Assembly: GCA_024516035.1 (NCBI GenBank) | Contig: CM044960.1 | Coordinates: 18,918,183-18,982,182, forward strand | DNA: 64,000 nt | Direction: 5' to 3' | From: Bactericera cockerelli | Lineage: Eukaryota; Arthropoda; Insecta; Hemiptera; Triozidae | In this document: positions 20,501-30,700 of the stretch, piece after piece | Position numbering within the stretch: position 1 is the first letter of the stretch | Layout of the letters: each line of letters starts with the position of its first letter | Notes under the pieces: generated by a model | Told to the model about the DNA's origin: nothing | What the model saw: only the letters and a program-made list of their open reading frames with translations | The model's database searches: none | Translations under genes and position numbers: made by a program

Positions 20501-23500
20501 TCACCTTTCACTTGAGTTCTCAACAGATTTTACTGAACTTTTTTTGGTTGCCTTCTTCACAGTCTTAAATGTTCCTATTACTCCGTTCGCCATTTCGATG
20601 GTCTGATAAATATCCATTATTTTTCCCAATGGTATCCCGTAGCCTTTACACAGACCATGCGGGTTGGACGGTGTTTTACAATCATGCTCGCTATCTTTCC
20701 TCAACACCTTATCAACCTCAACCCCACTGAAGAAGCTAATAGAGAGCGGAATATCCGTCATCCCTAGCTTCTTGATACAGAAGGCTCGGGTCAGAAGGTT
20801 TGTGACGTGCAGAGCCAGGGCAGTCGGGTACTTCTCATCATCCGGTGCTAGGTAGCGGATCTCATCGTGAATGCTGATGACAAAGCGCGTGTCAGCACTT
20901 ACCAGCCAGCGCATGCACACGAGCATGAGATGCAGGAAGTCCACCGCCCCGCTCTGCACCACCCAGTTGATGCGCGTCTGAATGAACTTGCTGTCGTCCT
21001 GGGACGCGGGCTCCAGGGCGCGGCTGAGTCTACACTGCAGGAATGGCGTCACGGGCTGCAGACTAGTGGCTATCTCCTCCAGACGGTTGAACATGGCGGA
21101 CTCGGTGCCTCCCTGCCACTGCGGCTTGTCAAATATTTCTTGGAAGCTTGTACTGTACGCGGCACACACCTCGCGAGCTTCATATTTTGAGTAGACGCGC
21201 TTCATCAACTCTGTCAGATGTCCGTCCTTTAGTCGGTACACGCGCTTTCCTTTCGTTAGCGAGTACATCTTGCGTGCCTTGGACTTGGCCTCCGCTGCAG
21301 ACATCTCTGGGTTGAACTGCTTTAGCAGCCGCTCCGCGAATCTCTCGCCTGCGCCGTAGATACGCGCGTAGTTGATGACCTTGGCGTGTTCTCGAGAGAT
21401 GCCCACTGCCCTGGCTGTCACGCTATGCATGTCCGTCCCGCTCGATCTCTGACCACTCAGTGTCATCCAGCCTAGAGGTGTGGCCCCGTGCTCCTTGGCA
21501 CAGTGAGAGTCCCCAATGACAGAAGCGATCCACAGTTCCTGTGAGTCTACATCTGCCCCAATGATACTGTAGCCGTCAGGTGCTTGGATCATTGCCCGTA
21601 GCTCAGACCCCACCCGCTCCCCCACAGCGTTGGATGCTGTCATCCAGGTGGCCTCCACGGCGCGTCTCGTCAATGTTCCCGACACGATGATCTGCGGCAG
21701 TATGACGCCGTAGTCACGTGACTCTTCGCACGCATCCACAATCCTCCGCGGTAAATCTCTCCTGTTCAGCCAGACGACAAACTGCTTCTTGACCCGCTCG
21801 TGGTTGTTGCGCCAGTAGGACAGCATCCGGCTGATCTCGATGATTTTTTTCGCCCCGGCGTCTACCCCAGCCAGACTGTTGTCGGAGAATTTGTTGATGA
21901 AATCCCTCGACAGTGGGTTACCGACGTTTAAATGCTCACCATCTTTGTGAGGCAATTTAATGAATCCTACTTCTCTTGACTTTTCTTTTTCATCACATGG
22001 TCCTTCATTTGAAGCTTCTGCCGACTTTTTCTTGTCAAGAATACTTCCTATCACTTCCATTCTTTTAGCAGTTTTAGAGCAATCAATGAACGAAATGTTT
22101 GTCTCGACACTTTCCCTCAGACCCTCTTGCGTGTTTTCAACGTTGGCTTCACAAGCGGTTTGTTTTGTAATGCTATCATAGAGTTGTCTCAACTCTTCCA
22201 GGGGCACATTCTCGGCTCCAGGCACGTTAATGTCCGTGCTGTATGGTACGAGGTATCCCCATCCGTGACCTCTGATGAAATGCAATGGCAAAGACTTCCA
22301 TGTCAGGGAGAGTAGCTTGGGTGTGATTTGCATGCTGTTGCTGATGAGGCTGGGTCCTGGAACCCAAGTCTCGGTGTCAGTGACTATGCCATCTTGTATG
22401 AGATCTTCTTCATGTGAAATATTTTTATTGGAAGCATGAGGTTTGACACATAGCTTTCTATACCATTCAGGATAGCCAATCAAATGACTCACATTAACGG
22501 GAAGTCTGTCTTGGGTTTGTAACAATGGTTTAAATTTATCCACAATTTCTTGTCTTTTCGCGAGAATTTCATCTCCAAATTCATCTTCTCCACTTCTGTT
22601 AACTTCATAGAATTTATCTATTTCTTCATTATCTTCCATAGACAACGTTTTGCTAGGTTTCTTTTTAAGTTTCAAATCTTTAACTGACCAGTCTTGATCC
22701 CATAGCCACAGATTTCTTTTGTATTTGTCTTGATGAAGTAAGGAGCAGGCTTGGTCGCATTTGTCCATGAGGAGGGATTTCATTTCCACATTCAGATCAT
22801 TGAATGTCTGACAGCTCTCATGAAAATATTTCACCCAGTTGCTATTAACAGGAAGATAAGCTGTGCTAAGTTCAAGCATTCCTGCTAAAGTGACAGGATG
22901 AGGAAACCTCTCTAGAAACAAAGGAAACAATGCCCGAGTTACATTATAAGTTGCCAGTGTGTCTTTGGCACAGTATGACATTAGACTGTGCCAATTTTTT
23001 TCAATGTCTTCCAAAGATCCTTCCACAAAAATATTCCTGTCAGTCTTGTCTAGTACTTTACCTTCACAGTAAAGCTTGTACACTTCACTCAAACTATTCA
23101 AGGAGCTTACATTAGTCCAGTTTTCATCAATCAAATTTTGTTCACTCTTGAGCAGACTCCGTTGGTAGCGTGTTATACCACTGACACACACATGTAGGGA
23201 TAAAGTATCTATGAACCGCAAACCTGTTCTTGTTAACCAATACTGCTCTTTTATCCTGGCGCGATCATAAGATACATTATGTCCTATCACAATCTTCTCT
23301 TTTAGAAACTCTGATTTTAATCTACTACCCGATATTTTACTGCTCGATTCGAAAGGTATAAGTTTGTCTGTTGTATACTTCTTTGTACCCACTCTGGTCT
23401 TCTTGGAAATGAGATCTGGACTAATCCATGCATACCAAGCTTCTCTGCTTACGGCTGTGGCTAGGGTAGGCATGTCTCCTTCTTGTACACACACTTCTAC

Positions 23501-24430
23501 ATCAAATACAACCGCATGTTCCAAAGGATAATCTACCTGTTCTGGGGACTGTCCACTCACATATCGTGTCCACCCAGGATTTTTCATCCACTCAGTTGGT
23601 ATTTCGGGCACATTATTTTCCACCAAATGTAGCACAAGGTCTCGATAAGGTTTTGCTTGATTTTCTCCTATTTTTTGGAAATGTTCCACAATGTTTCCGT
23701 TCTCAATGGGTGGTAATTTCAATTGAACATCAGACATCTTTTGCATATCTGATGGTAATTGATGAAGTTTCAACTCTTGTAGGCATTTTTCAATCAAAGC
23801 TGAGTCAGAATTTTCATTTGATTCATTAGGAAATAGCTGCTGATGTATGTTTTTAGACAACAATTGAATGTTAAAAGCATTACAACGAAATTCTGAATCT
23901 TGGAAACTAGTGTCATCACAAACATTATCATCTGTACATTTACTTTTATTTTCTTTAGTGCTACTGTATTCAAGATAATTTTGACTAGATATTGTTTTAC
24001 TTGTTGGTTTTTTTGGAATAGGTTTTGGACAGAGTCCAAGACTTTTTGATGTTTTACTGAGATCATGAGGTATATTTTGAACGTTTTCAGATTTTTTACT
24101 TATTTCTGTTCTTTTTGGAAACAATTTTTTATTTTTGCTAGAAGAACAAGAGGTTCTCTGTGACAAAAAAATTGATTTAGAAGATTTTAAATCATCATAT
24201 TTTATAACATTTGAAGAAGACACAGCATTATTTGATTTTGTGTTGGTGTTTTTTATTTCAGGTCTACCAATGGAATCAAGTTGATTGATTTTGTACTTTT
24301 TTATGACTGTTTTATTGGTAACAATTTCTTCACAAGGCTCTGATGATAATATTGAATTTTTGTTGTGTAAAAATTTAATTTTTACATTGCATTTAAGAAA
24401 AAATAGAGAAGGATTTCTTAAAGAATACAT
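20501..24430 (-). CDS. PolG1: Mitochondrial DNA polymerase gamma, catalytic subunit
   Basis: A family A DNA polymerase that replicates and proofreads mtDNA in the matrix; 1309 aa in one exon. An in-frame TAA sits two codons before the ATG, fixing the start. Residues 1-30 look like a mitochondrial presequence (MYSLRNPSLFFLKCNVKIKF). Proofreading motifs: Exo I VFDVEV (308-313, D310/E312), Exo II GHNVSYDRAR (about 383-392, D389), Exo III YCAKD (486-490, D490). Polymerase motifs: A GADVDSQELW (958-967, D960), B KVINYARIYGAG (1017-1028), C SIHDEIRYL (1186-1194, D1189). All key residues are present. It is longer than human POLG (1239 aa) and Drosophila (about 1145 aa) because of a Ser/Lys/Asn-rich segment at about 30-180 and an acidic linker at about 755-820. 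The accessory subunit is not in this window. Confidence 0.98.
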   Translation of the reverse strand: MYSLRNPSLFFLKCNVKIKFLHNKNSILSSEPCEEIVTNKTVIKKYKINQLDSIGRPEIKNTNTKSNNAVSSSNVIKYDDLKSSKSIFLSQRTSCSSSKNKKLFPKRTEISKKSENVQNIPHDLSKTSKSLGLCPKPIPKKPTSKTISSQNYLEYSSTKENKSKCTDDNVCDDTSFQDSEFRCNAFNIQLLSKNIHQQLFPNESNENSDSALIEKCLQELKLHQLPSDMQKMSDVQLKLPPIENGNIVEHFQKIGENQAKPYRDLVLHLVENNVPEIPTEWMKNPGWTRYVSGQSPEQVDYPLEHAVVFDVEVCVQEGDMPTLATAVSREAWYAWISPDLISKKTRVGTKKYTTDKLIPFESSSKISGSRLKSEFLKEKIVIGHNVSYDRARIKEQYWLTRTGLRFIDTLSLHVCVSGITRYQRSLLKSEQNLIDENWTNVSSLNSLSEVYKLYCEGKVLDKTDRNIFVEGSLEDIEKNWHSLMSYCAKDTLATYNVTRALFPLFLERFPHPVTLAGMLELSTAYLPVNSNWVKYFHESCQTFNDLNVEMKSLLMDKCDQACSLLHQDKYKRNLWLWDQDWSVKDLKLKKKPSKTLSMEDNEEIDKFYEVNRSGEDEFGDEILAKRQEIVDKFKPLLQTQDRLPVNVSHLIGYPEWYRKLCVKPHASNKNISHEEDLIQDGIVTDTETWVPGPSLISNSMQITPKLLSLTWKSLPLHFIRGHGWGYLVPYSTDINVPGAENVPLEELRQLYDSITKQTACEANVENTQEGLRESVETNISFIDCSKTAKRMEVIGSILDKKKSAEASNEGPCDEKEKSREVGFIKLPHKDGEHLNVGNPLSRDFINKFSDNSLAGVDAGAKKIIEISRMLSYWRNNHERVKKQFVVWLNRRDLPRRIVDACEESRDYGVILPQIIVSGTLTRRAVEATWMTASNAVGERVGSELRAMIQAPDGYSIIGADVDSQELWIASVIGDSHCAKEHGATPLGWMTLSGQRSSGTDMHSVTARAVGISREHAKVINYARIYGAGERFAERLLKQFNPEMSAAEAKSKARKMYSLTKGKRVYRLKDGHLTELMKRVYSKYEAREVCAAYSTSFQEIFDKPQWQGGTESAMFNRLEEIATSLQPVTPFLQCRLSRALEPASQDDSKFIQTRINWVVQSGAVDFLHLMLVCMRWLVSADTRFVISIHDEIRYLAPDDEKYPTALALHVTNLLTRAFCIKKLGMTDIPLSISFFSGVEVDKVLRKDSEHDCKTPSNPHGLCKGYGIPLGKIMDIYQTIEMANGVIGTFKTVKKATKKSSVKSVENSSER

Positions 24431-25093
24431 ATTTTATTACTTACAACAGCAATTTAAGAATAAGACTAGTGTTTCATTAATACAGCTATCCAAAAACCTT
24501 CATTACCTTTGAACATTGGATATATTTGTAAAATATTAAGGTGGAATGTTTTGATTCTGTAGCAAAATTCTGCCAGTTTTCTGCACATACAATGAACTTT
24601 CACAAAACTTTTAGTCTTTGTAAAGAATATTCTGTATTTCTCTACAAACAATGGAACCTGAAACAACATCAAAATTTAACATGATAATTAAGAAATTTGC
24701 TATTTTTCACTCATTAACACTGATTAACTTTTTTTTAATATTCAAAAAATCATATAGGATTAGACAGCCTCCGTGACGTATAGGATTAGCCAGCCTCCAA
24801 GTAGGTTATCAATTATTTTATTTTAAAGTGTTCAAGGATTTGGTTTTTTTATACCTACCTGATAGTTTCTAGACATAAATTGTTTGTATATTATTTAAAT
24901 CAAGTTTTGGACCCACAGAATTTGCACATCAAAAATTGAAATCCAAATCTTTTATTAATTATTGAATAAATAATAAACTTAATAAGTTAAATTTACAAAG
25001 AAAACATTTTTCATAACATAAAAAAAGCTGAGGATTTAAAAGCTAACTGTGGAATAGGTAGGTATGGAAACTATAATCTATTTGAATAAACTT
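24431..25093. other. Gene-free stretch upstream of PolG1
   Basis: Presumed PolG1 promoter and 5' region. A near-duplicate of about 20 bp (TATAGGATTAGACAGCCTCC and TATAGGATTAGCCAGCCTCC) occurs around 24755-24800. No coding exon seen. Confidence 0.4.
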
Positions 25094-25395
25094 TGAAACT
25101 ATATAATGCACAATTAGCACAGTGGTAGGAAGATACCTGCTTTCCATGTGGTAGGTCTAGGGTTTGAACCCCAGAGCCAACAAAAAATTGTAAATTTGGT
25201 TACACTTGTTTGAAAGAGACACCTTCTGGTGCACTTGTGTTCACCCAGCACCTAAATGGGAAGTGTTGTGTCATTTCTCGCCCATCAAAGAGGATGCATA
25301 GCTACTACAGGATGGACAAGTTATGACATAGGCTAGAAGTGTCTAGAGTAGCTGCTGTTTCATGGATAATAAACACTCGTTTGAAAGAAAAAAAC
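25094..25395 (+). mobile_element. SINE family B, sense copy
   Basis: Head AATTAGCACAGTGGTAGG (box A) and GGGTTTGAACCCC (box B), then the family B body (CACCCAGCACCTAAATGGGA, TTTCTCGCCCATCAAAGAGG, CTGTTTCATGG) and an A-rich end near 25391. Confidence 0.88.
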
Positions 25396-26239
25396 TGACC
25401 ATTTTACTAGGCTAGAGTTCATTAAAACAATTTGGTGCAGTTTTCACCACTACTAGATAATTGTAATAATAACTTGGTTTTCTCTTCTTTCACCTACTTG
25501 GGGTCAGCAAAAAAAAAACTTGGTTCTCTACAAGTAACAAAAATGTTTTTAACTTGCACATTTCATAATCAGTCCAAAAAATCTGAGTAACCATACCAAC
25601 AAATTTCACTTACCAATGTGTTCAGGGGACTGATTTAGTTTAGGAATTTTTTGTCTGAGTGAAATGAGTGAAAATTAGCAAAGGTGGTTAGACTGGGTCA
25701 CCCAGCAAGCTAAGCCTACTAACCAAGCTAACAAAACTTCTTCTATTGGGTACACCTGAATCCTGAATATATCTGTGTTGAAAATCTGCTTGTTTATTTC
25801 TTAGACTCCAGGTTGATTTATTATTGGACAAGTTCTTCAATCTTACAAATGTGCCACTTCAAAATCTCGATTAAATATTAAAATAAAAGTTAAATTTTTG
25901 TGTTTTTGAAGTTTGTGGAAGTGTGATAAGTTGATAGAAAGTGTTTTAAAGGCAATAGAATGTATATTTCTTAGTGAAATTGCTAAGTCATATTTCAGAA
26001 TAATTACCAAAGATAGGTATTGTACACTAAATGGTAAAGTCTCAAGCTGCATCCCCACTGGTGTTGAATGTGTTGATCAACATATTGTTAAACAAATACT
26101 GAACAACATTGCACCATCCCCACCAGAATTTTTTGTTGATCCAACATTTTAGTTTTCTCAAGTTCATGTGTGGACTGTGTGGTGTATTGATTGTTTCTAC
26201 ATTCTTTTTTTAAAAATGTTTTATTTTAATTTTCCTCCC
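25396..26239. other. Gene-free stretch
   Basis: No supported gene. The short ORF at 25913-26152 lacks family resemblance and splice support. Confidence 0.4.
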
Positions 26240-26375
26240 AAGGTATGAGAGGGGACCCCAAATATCCAAATACAGAGCAGAAAAATTCTTGCCCTGCTTT
26301 GGATCAAACCCAGGTGACTATGCAAGCAATGCGTAGTGTGCTAAATCACTTGGCCATGGTGACTACTTCAAATTT
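26240..26375 (-). mobile_element. SINE family G, tRNA-like head
   Basis: On the minus strand: ATGGCCAAGTGATTTAGCAC (box A region) and GGGTTTGATCC (box B), followed by GCAGGGCAAGAATTTTTCTG. This resembles the 63.1-kb copy, where GCAGGGATGGTATTTTTCTG follows box B. Confidence 0.65.
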
Positions 26376-26604
26376 AATTTCATCTAGTAAAAACAAATTC
26401 AATTTTTTGGTAGAAAAATGTGTATCTACTTCTCTCTAGACTGCTGATTAGGTACTGAAAATACAGAATGTTTTTCATTCAACAAAATTTCCTTAGATCT
26501 TTCAACTCAAAAAAAAAATATTGCTCAACATGTCCACACTGCAGGAAACAACATGTTGAAATGCATGTTCAACACCTGTGGGGACAGGGCTTTTTGATTC
26601 TGCA

Positions 26605-26795
26605 CTTCTTCTTCTTTTACTTTGTCTTTATTCCCGCTCAAGCGGGGTCAACATTTTTTACCAGTTGTCTCCAGGCAGTCCGGTCAAGAGCCTCATTGCC
26701 CATTATTCCTTTTTCTCATAGGTCTTCATTTATATTATTTTTCCATCTCTTCTTTGGTCTTCCACTTCCTCTTTGTCCCTCAACTTATTTATGAT
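26605..26795 (-). repeat. Dispersed repeat, probable 3' end of a LINE or SINE
   Basis: CTTCTTCTTCTTTTACTTTG and CCCGCTCAAGCGGGGTCAAC are shared with 44.97-45.06 kb. The complement reads AAGAGGAAGTGGAAGACCAA in a section that resembles the RGRPK-type C-terminus of LINE proteins, but it is too short to assign. Confidence 0.5.
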
Positions 26796-27757
26796 TCTGC
26801 ACTACCCACAAAATATGTAACATAATAAACAAAGAATACTATTATTATTTATCCTGTCTAAACTAATTTTCTCATTATTTTACTCTAGCAATACTTTAGA
26901 CGTTCACTTACCAATCAAGTTCTGTGGAGAATACTTCAATGGCACAAGGGCAAGTTGGTACCTTGAAATAAGGTATCCTAAGCTTTTCAGGATGGTGATA
27001 CTATACTGATTCTTTTCTTGCATGTGTACTGTAGCACATAGATCATTGTAAGTTCTTAGTGTAAATTATACAATATTAAACCAGAAGCCAATCTTCGGTA
27101 AGAATTATTAAGATAATTATCAGAATTTTCATAGAAACAAAGGTAACCAACCTCTTTTTTTTACTTTTTTCAATTTTAAAAGTATGTAAATGTAAATCAA
27201 AATCGAGATCAAAAAGTTCACATTTCTAAAATTTCAAATTCAAATATTCCCGGTTTTATACATAGTAAGAACCGTTCACATGAAAACCGTATTTTAAGGG
27301 TTTTTCCTTCATATGAACAAAACCCTAAAAATACCCTTGGAGAACCAGCACCATGGAGGAATAAGTAATGGAGAACTGCCTCAAACCTGTCATGTAATAA
27401 ACTATCCATTATGGCTTTCATTATTACTTTTAAATTTTTTTTGTTCTGTGTTCCAGCTATCCGAGATGGTCAATTTTTTTGAGACAGGTACATTACCTAT
27501 GAGATATGTCTTCTCCACTGCTTATTCTTCCCTAGTTGTCCATCTACCAAGTACATAGTGAAGTTGTACTCACTAGTTGTAGAGAGTAGACTCTCACCCA
27601 AGTAGTTCAAGTACTAGTACCCACTGACCACTGATAAGATAAGAGACAAGAGATCACTAAGAGCTAGAAGATAGAAGTCTGAAGCAGAACAGTTCAACAG
27701 TAAAAGGTTGATAAATGTCCATTTCCTGATCTGTAATACTCAATCAATAGCTAGTTC
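26796..27757. other. Gene-free stretch upstream of RBM41
   Basis: Presumed 5' region of the RBM41 gene. CACTAGT and CAAGTACTAG words cluster at 27570-27620. No coding exon or clear core promoter seen. Confidence 0.4.
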
Positions 27758-30700
27758 ATGGCAGGTGTAAATAACTCAAGCAGGAGGTTTTCCAACCATG
27801 GCTTTGAATGTCAGCCCTATGAGCATGTCCAATCCATGGGAGATGACTTTATCGAAGAACTTGTTGACAGACAAAAAGACAAAAATTACTCTTTACAAAG
27901 GTGAGTTCCTGTCCCAAGTTACATGATTTGTTTTTCTCATATACAGGATGCTAAATGGGCTAAACCTCCTGTGTAGGTATGTGGAAAAATGTATTTTTTT
28001 CAGGCAAAACAAAAACTGTTGGGTACTCAAATACATATTCAGTTTAGACGCAAGCTTAGTACTGCAGTAGGTATCTGGAAAAAAATGAGTTATTTTTTCT
28101 TAACAAAATAAAGTTTTATTTTTATTTTGAACTGCTCATAAATCAACAAGTTGCCCCAAGACACAGTATTTCACCTTCCAATGTGTAATGGAGATTTCCT
28201 CACTATTGGGAATAACAGATGGAAAGTAGTTAATGTAAAACTCTCTTTCTTAACATCTAATGTACCAATACAAGTCTTCAACATCACTAATAAACAAGAA
28301 GTAACAGTATGGGGATTAATATTAAACAGAAAAAACATTTATAACTAGTTTGGTCATTTTTTTCTCAATAGAAAACAAAGTATCTGATTTTTTTAAATTT
28401 ATTTAATAATACTTAGGTACCTGAAAAGTTAAACATGTGTCTTACCTTACCTTACCAAATGGTGCTACAGCCTGGTGTGGGCTTTGGCCTGCTCCGCAAT
28501 CTGCCTCCAACATCTTCTGTCCCTGGCAAGTGAACACCATCCTGTAATCCCCATTGTTTGAAGATCTGTCGTGACACCGTCGATCCAACGCAATTTAGGC
28601 CGTCCTCTTCTCCTCGTGTTGTATACTTTCGCATTCAGTAGCTTCTTCGGTATTCGGGACTCCGCCATTCGTTGTACATGTCCGAACCATTCAATTCTGC
28701 GGGATTTTATGAATCTGACGATGTCTTTGTTTTCCAGGATGTCATTTAACTCGTGGTTGTACCGGATCCTCCATTCATTGTTTTCTTTTACTCCGCCATA
28801 GATTCTTCTTATTATTTTCCTTTCAAATCTTCTTAGTCGTTCTTTATCTGCCTCTGTCAGTGTCCATGTCTCCACCATAGGTAACAACAGGTCGAATGAG
28901 GGTTGTGTAAATTTGCATTTTGGCGGTACGGTTTAACAGTTTATTCTTCAGTAGATTTACGTTGGCAAAATACGCTTTAAACCCTGCTTGAATTCTATCT
29001 TTTATTGTTGTTGAACATTGCGCATCGTTGTCAATGAGGTTCCCAAGGTATTTGAAGGTGGTAACACCCTTGAAAATATTCTCATCGATCTGTAAATCAA
29101 CTGGCATCTGTTTTGTTTTGTCAGCTGTCATGAACATATACTCAGTTTTACCGACGTTGACTAGGAGTCCCACTTCCTTTGCTTTCTCCTCAAGCTCCTT
29201 GAACACCTCTATCAGTCTGGGCTTGGTTCTGGCTATTAAAGCAATATCGTCGGCGTACGCGCACAGTTGAGTGGACTTATTGAAGATTAGTCCACGCTGA
29301 TCTATGTGTTTGATGACATCATTCAGCACAATAATGAAAAGCGTTGCTGAAAGACCGTCCCCTTGTCTGACTCCTTTTTTGATGAAAAAAGGGTCGCTCA
29401 TGCAGTTGTCGATTTTGACTCGGGCTCTGGAATGGTTCATTGTCATCATTATCAAATTTACAATTTTGGGTGGGACATTAATGTTGTTTAGCGCTTCCCT
29501 CATCTTGCTTCTGTTGACATTATCAAAGGCTTGTTTGAAATCTACATAGAGGATGTGCAAGTCTATGTCGTTTTCGTTACACTTCTCCATTGTTTGACGC
29601 ATAACAAACAGTTGGTCAGTTGTTCCTTTGTCTTTTCTGAATCCGCATTGGTAGTCTCCAATTTTGTCTTCAATAACATCTTTCAGGCGTATGTTTAATA
29701 TGGAGGTCAGGATTTTATAAGCTGTATTCAATAACATTATTCCACGATAGTTTGAACAGGTAGCTTTGTCTCCTTTCTTGTGTATAGGACACAGAATGCC
29801 AGTCGCCCAGTTTTCTGGCATCTTTTCTTTTTTCCAGATCTTGTGGATCAGCTCCAGCATCATGGTATTAGCAGCTTCTCCCCCATATTTCAGCAGCTCA
29901 GCACTGATGTTGTCTTCTCCTGGAGCTCGGTTGTTTTTTGTTTTTTCCATTGCTTGTTGTATTTCATCGGGTGTCGGTAAGTCTTCTTCTTCATGTTCTG
30001 AAAGCTGCTCAGTTGTTAGGTTATTGCTTGCTTCCTCCTCTTCATTCAGTAGTGATTTGAAGTGCTGTGTCCATCTCTTCATTATCAATTCATTGTCTGT
30101 GATTTTATTCCCACTTAAGTCTTTGCACGTATTTATTCTAGGTTGGAATCCTCTTTTCATTTGGTTTACTGCCGCATAGAATTTCCTTACTTCATTTTGT
30201 TTACTCAGTTCATCTATTTCTTTGACCTTTTTCTTTAGGGCTTCCCTCTTCTTCCTTTTCAGGAGCTTGTTTGACTGTTTGCGGAGTTCTCTGTATGTTT
30301 CTGCATTTCTTCTGGTGTTCACTTCAAGCATCCTTTCTCTCGATCTGTTTTTGTCTTGAATGACGTCCCTACACTCTTCGTCAAACCATTCTTCATTTCT
30401 TTGGCGTTCACATTCTCCTATGTTTTCCTTTGCTGCTTCTATTATGATGGTCTTGATGTCATCCCATCTTCTGTCCACGTCGTCCATCTCTGGGTTATTT
30501 CTGCCGTAAGTTGTCATACGCTGGTATTTGTTCATTAGGGCCTCTCTGTACTTCGCTGCACCTACAGGGTCTTTTTTCAGTACATCTGTGTTCCATTTAA
30601 TGGTCTTGGTTTTGTTCTTTTGGCAGATAGTTGACAGTTTCTCTCTGATTTTGGCTTGAACTAGAAAATGATCTGAGTCACAGTTTGGTTGTCGACAACT

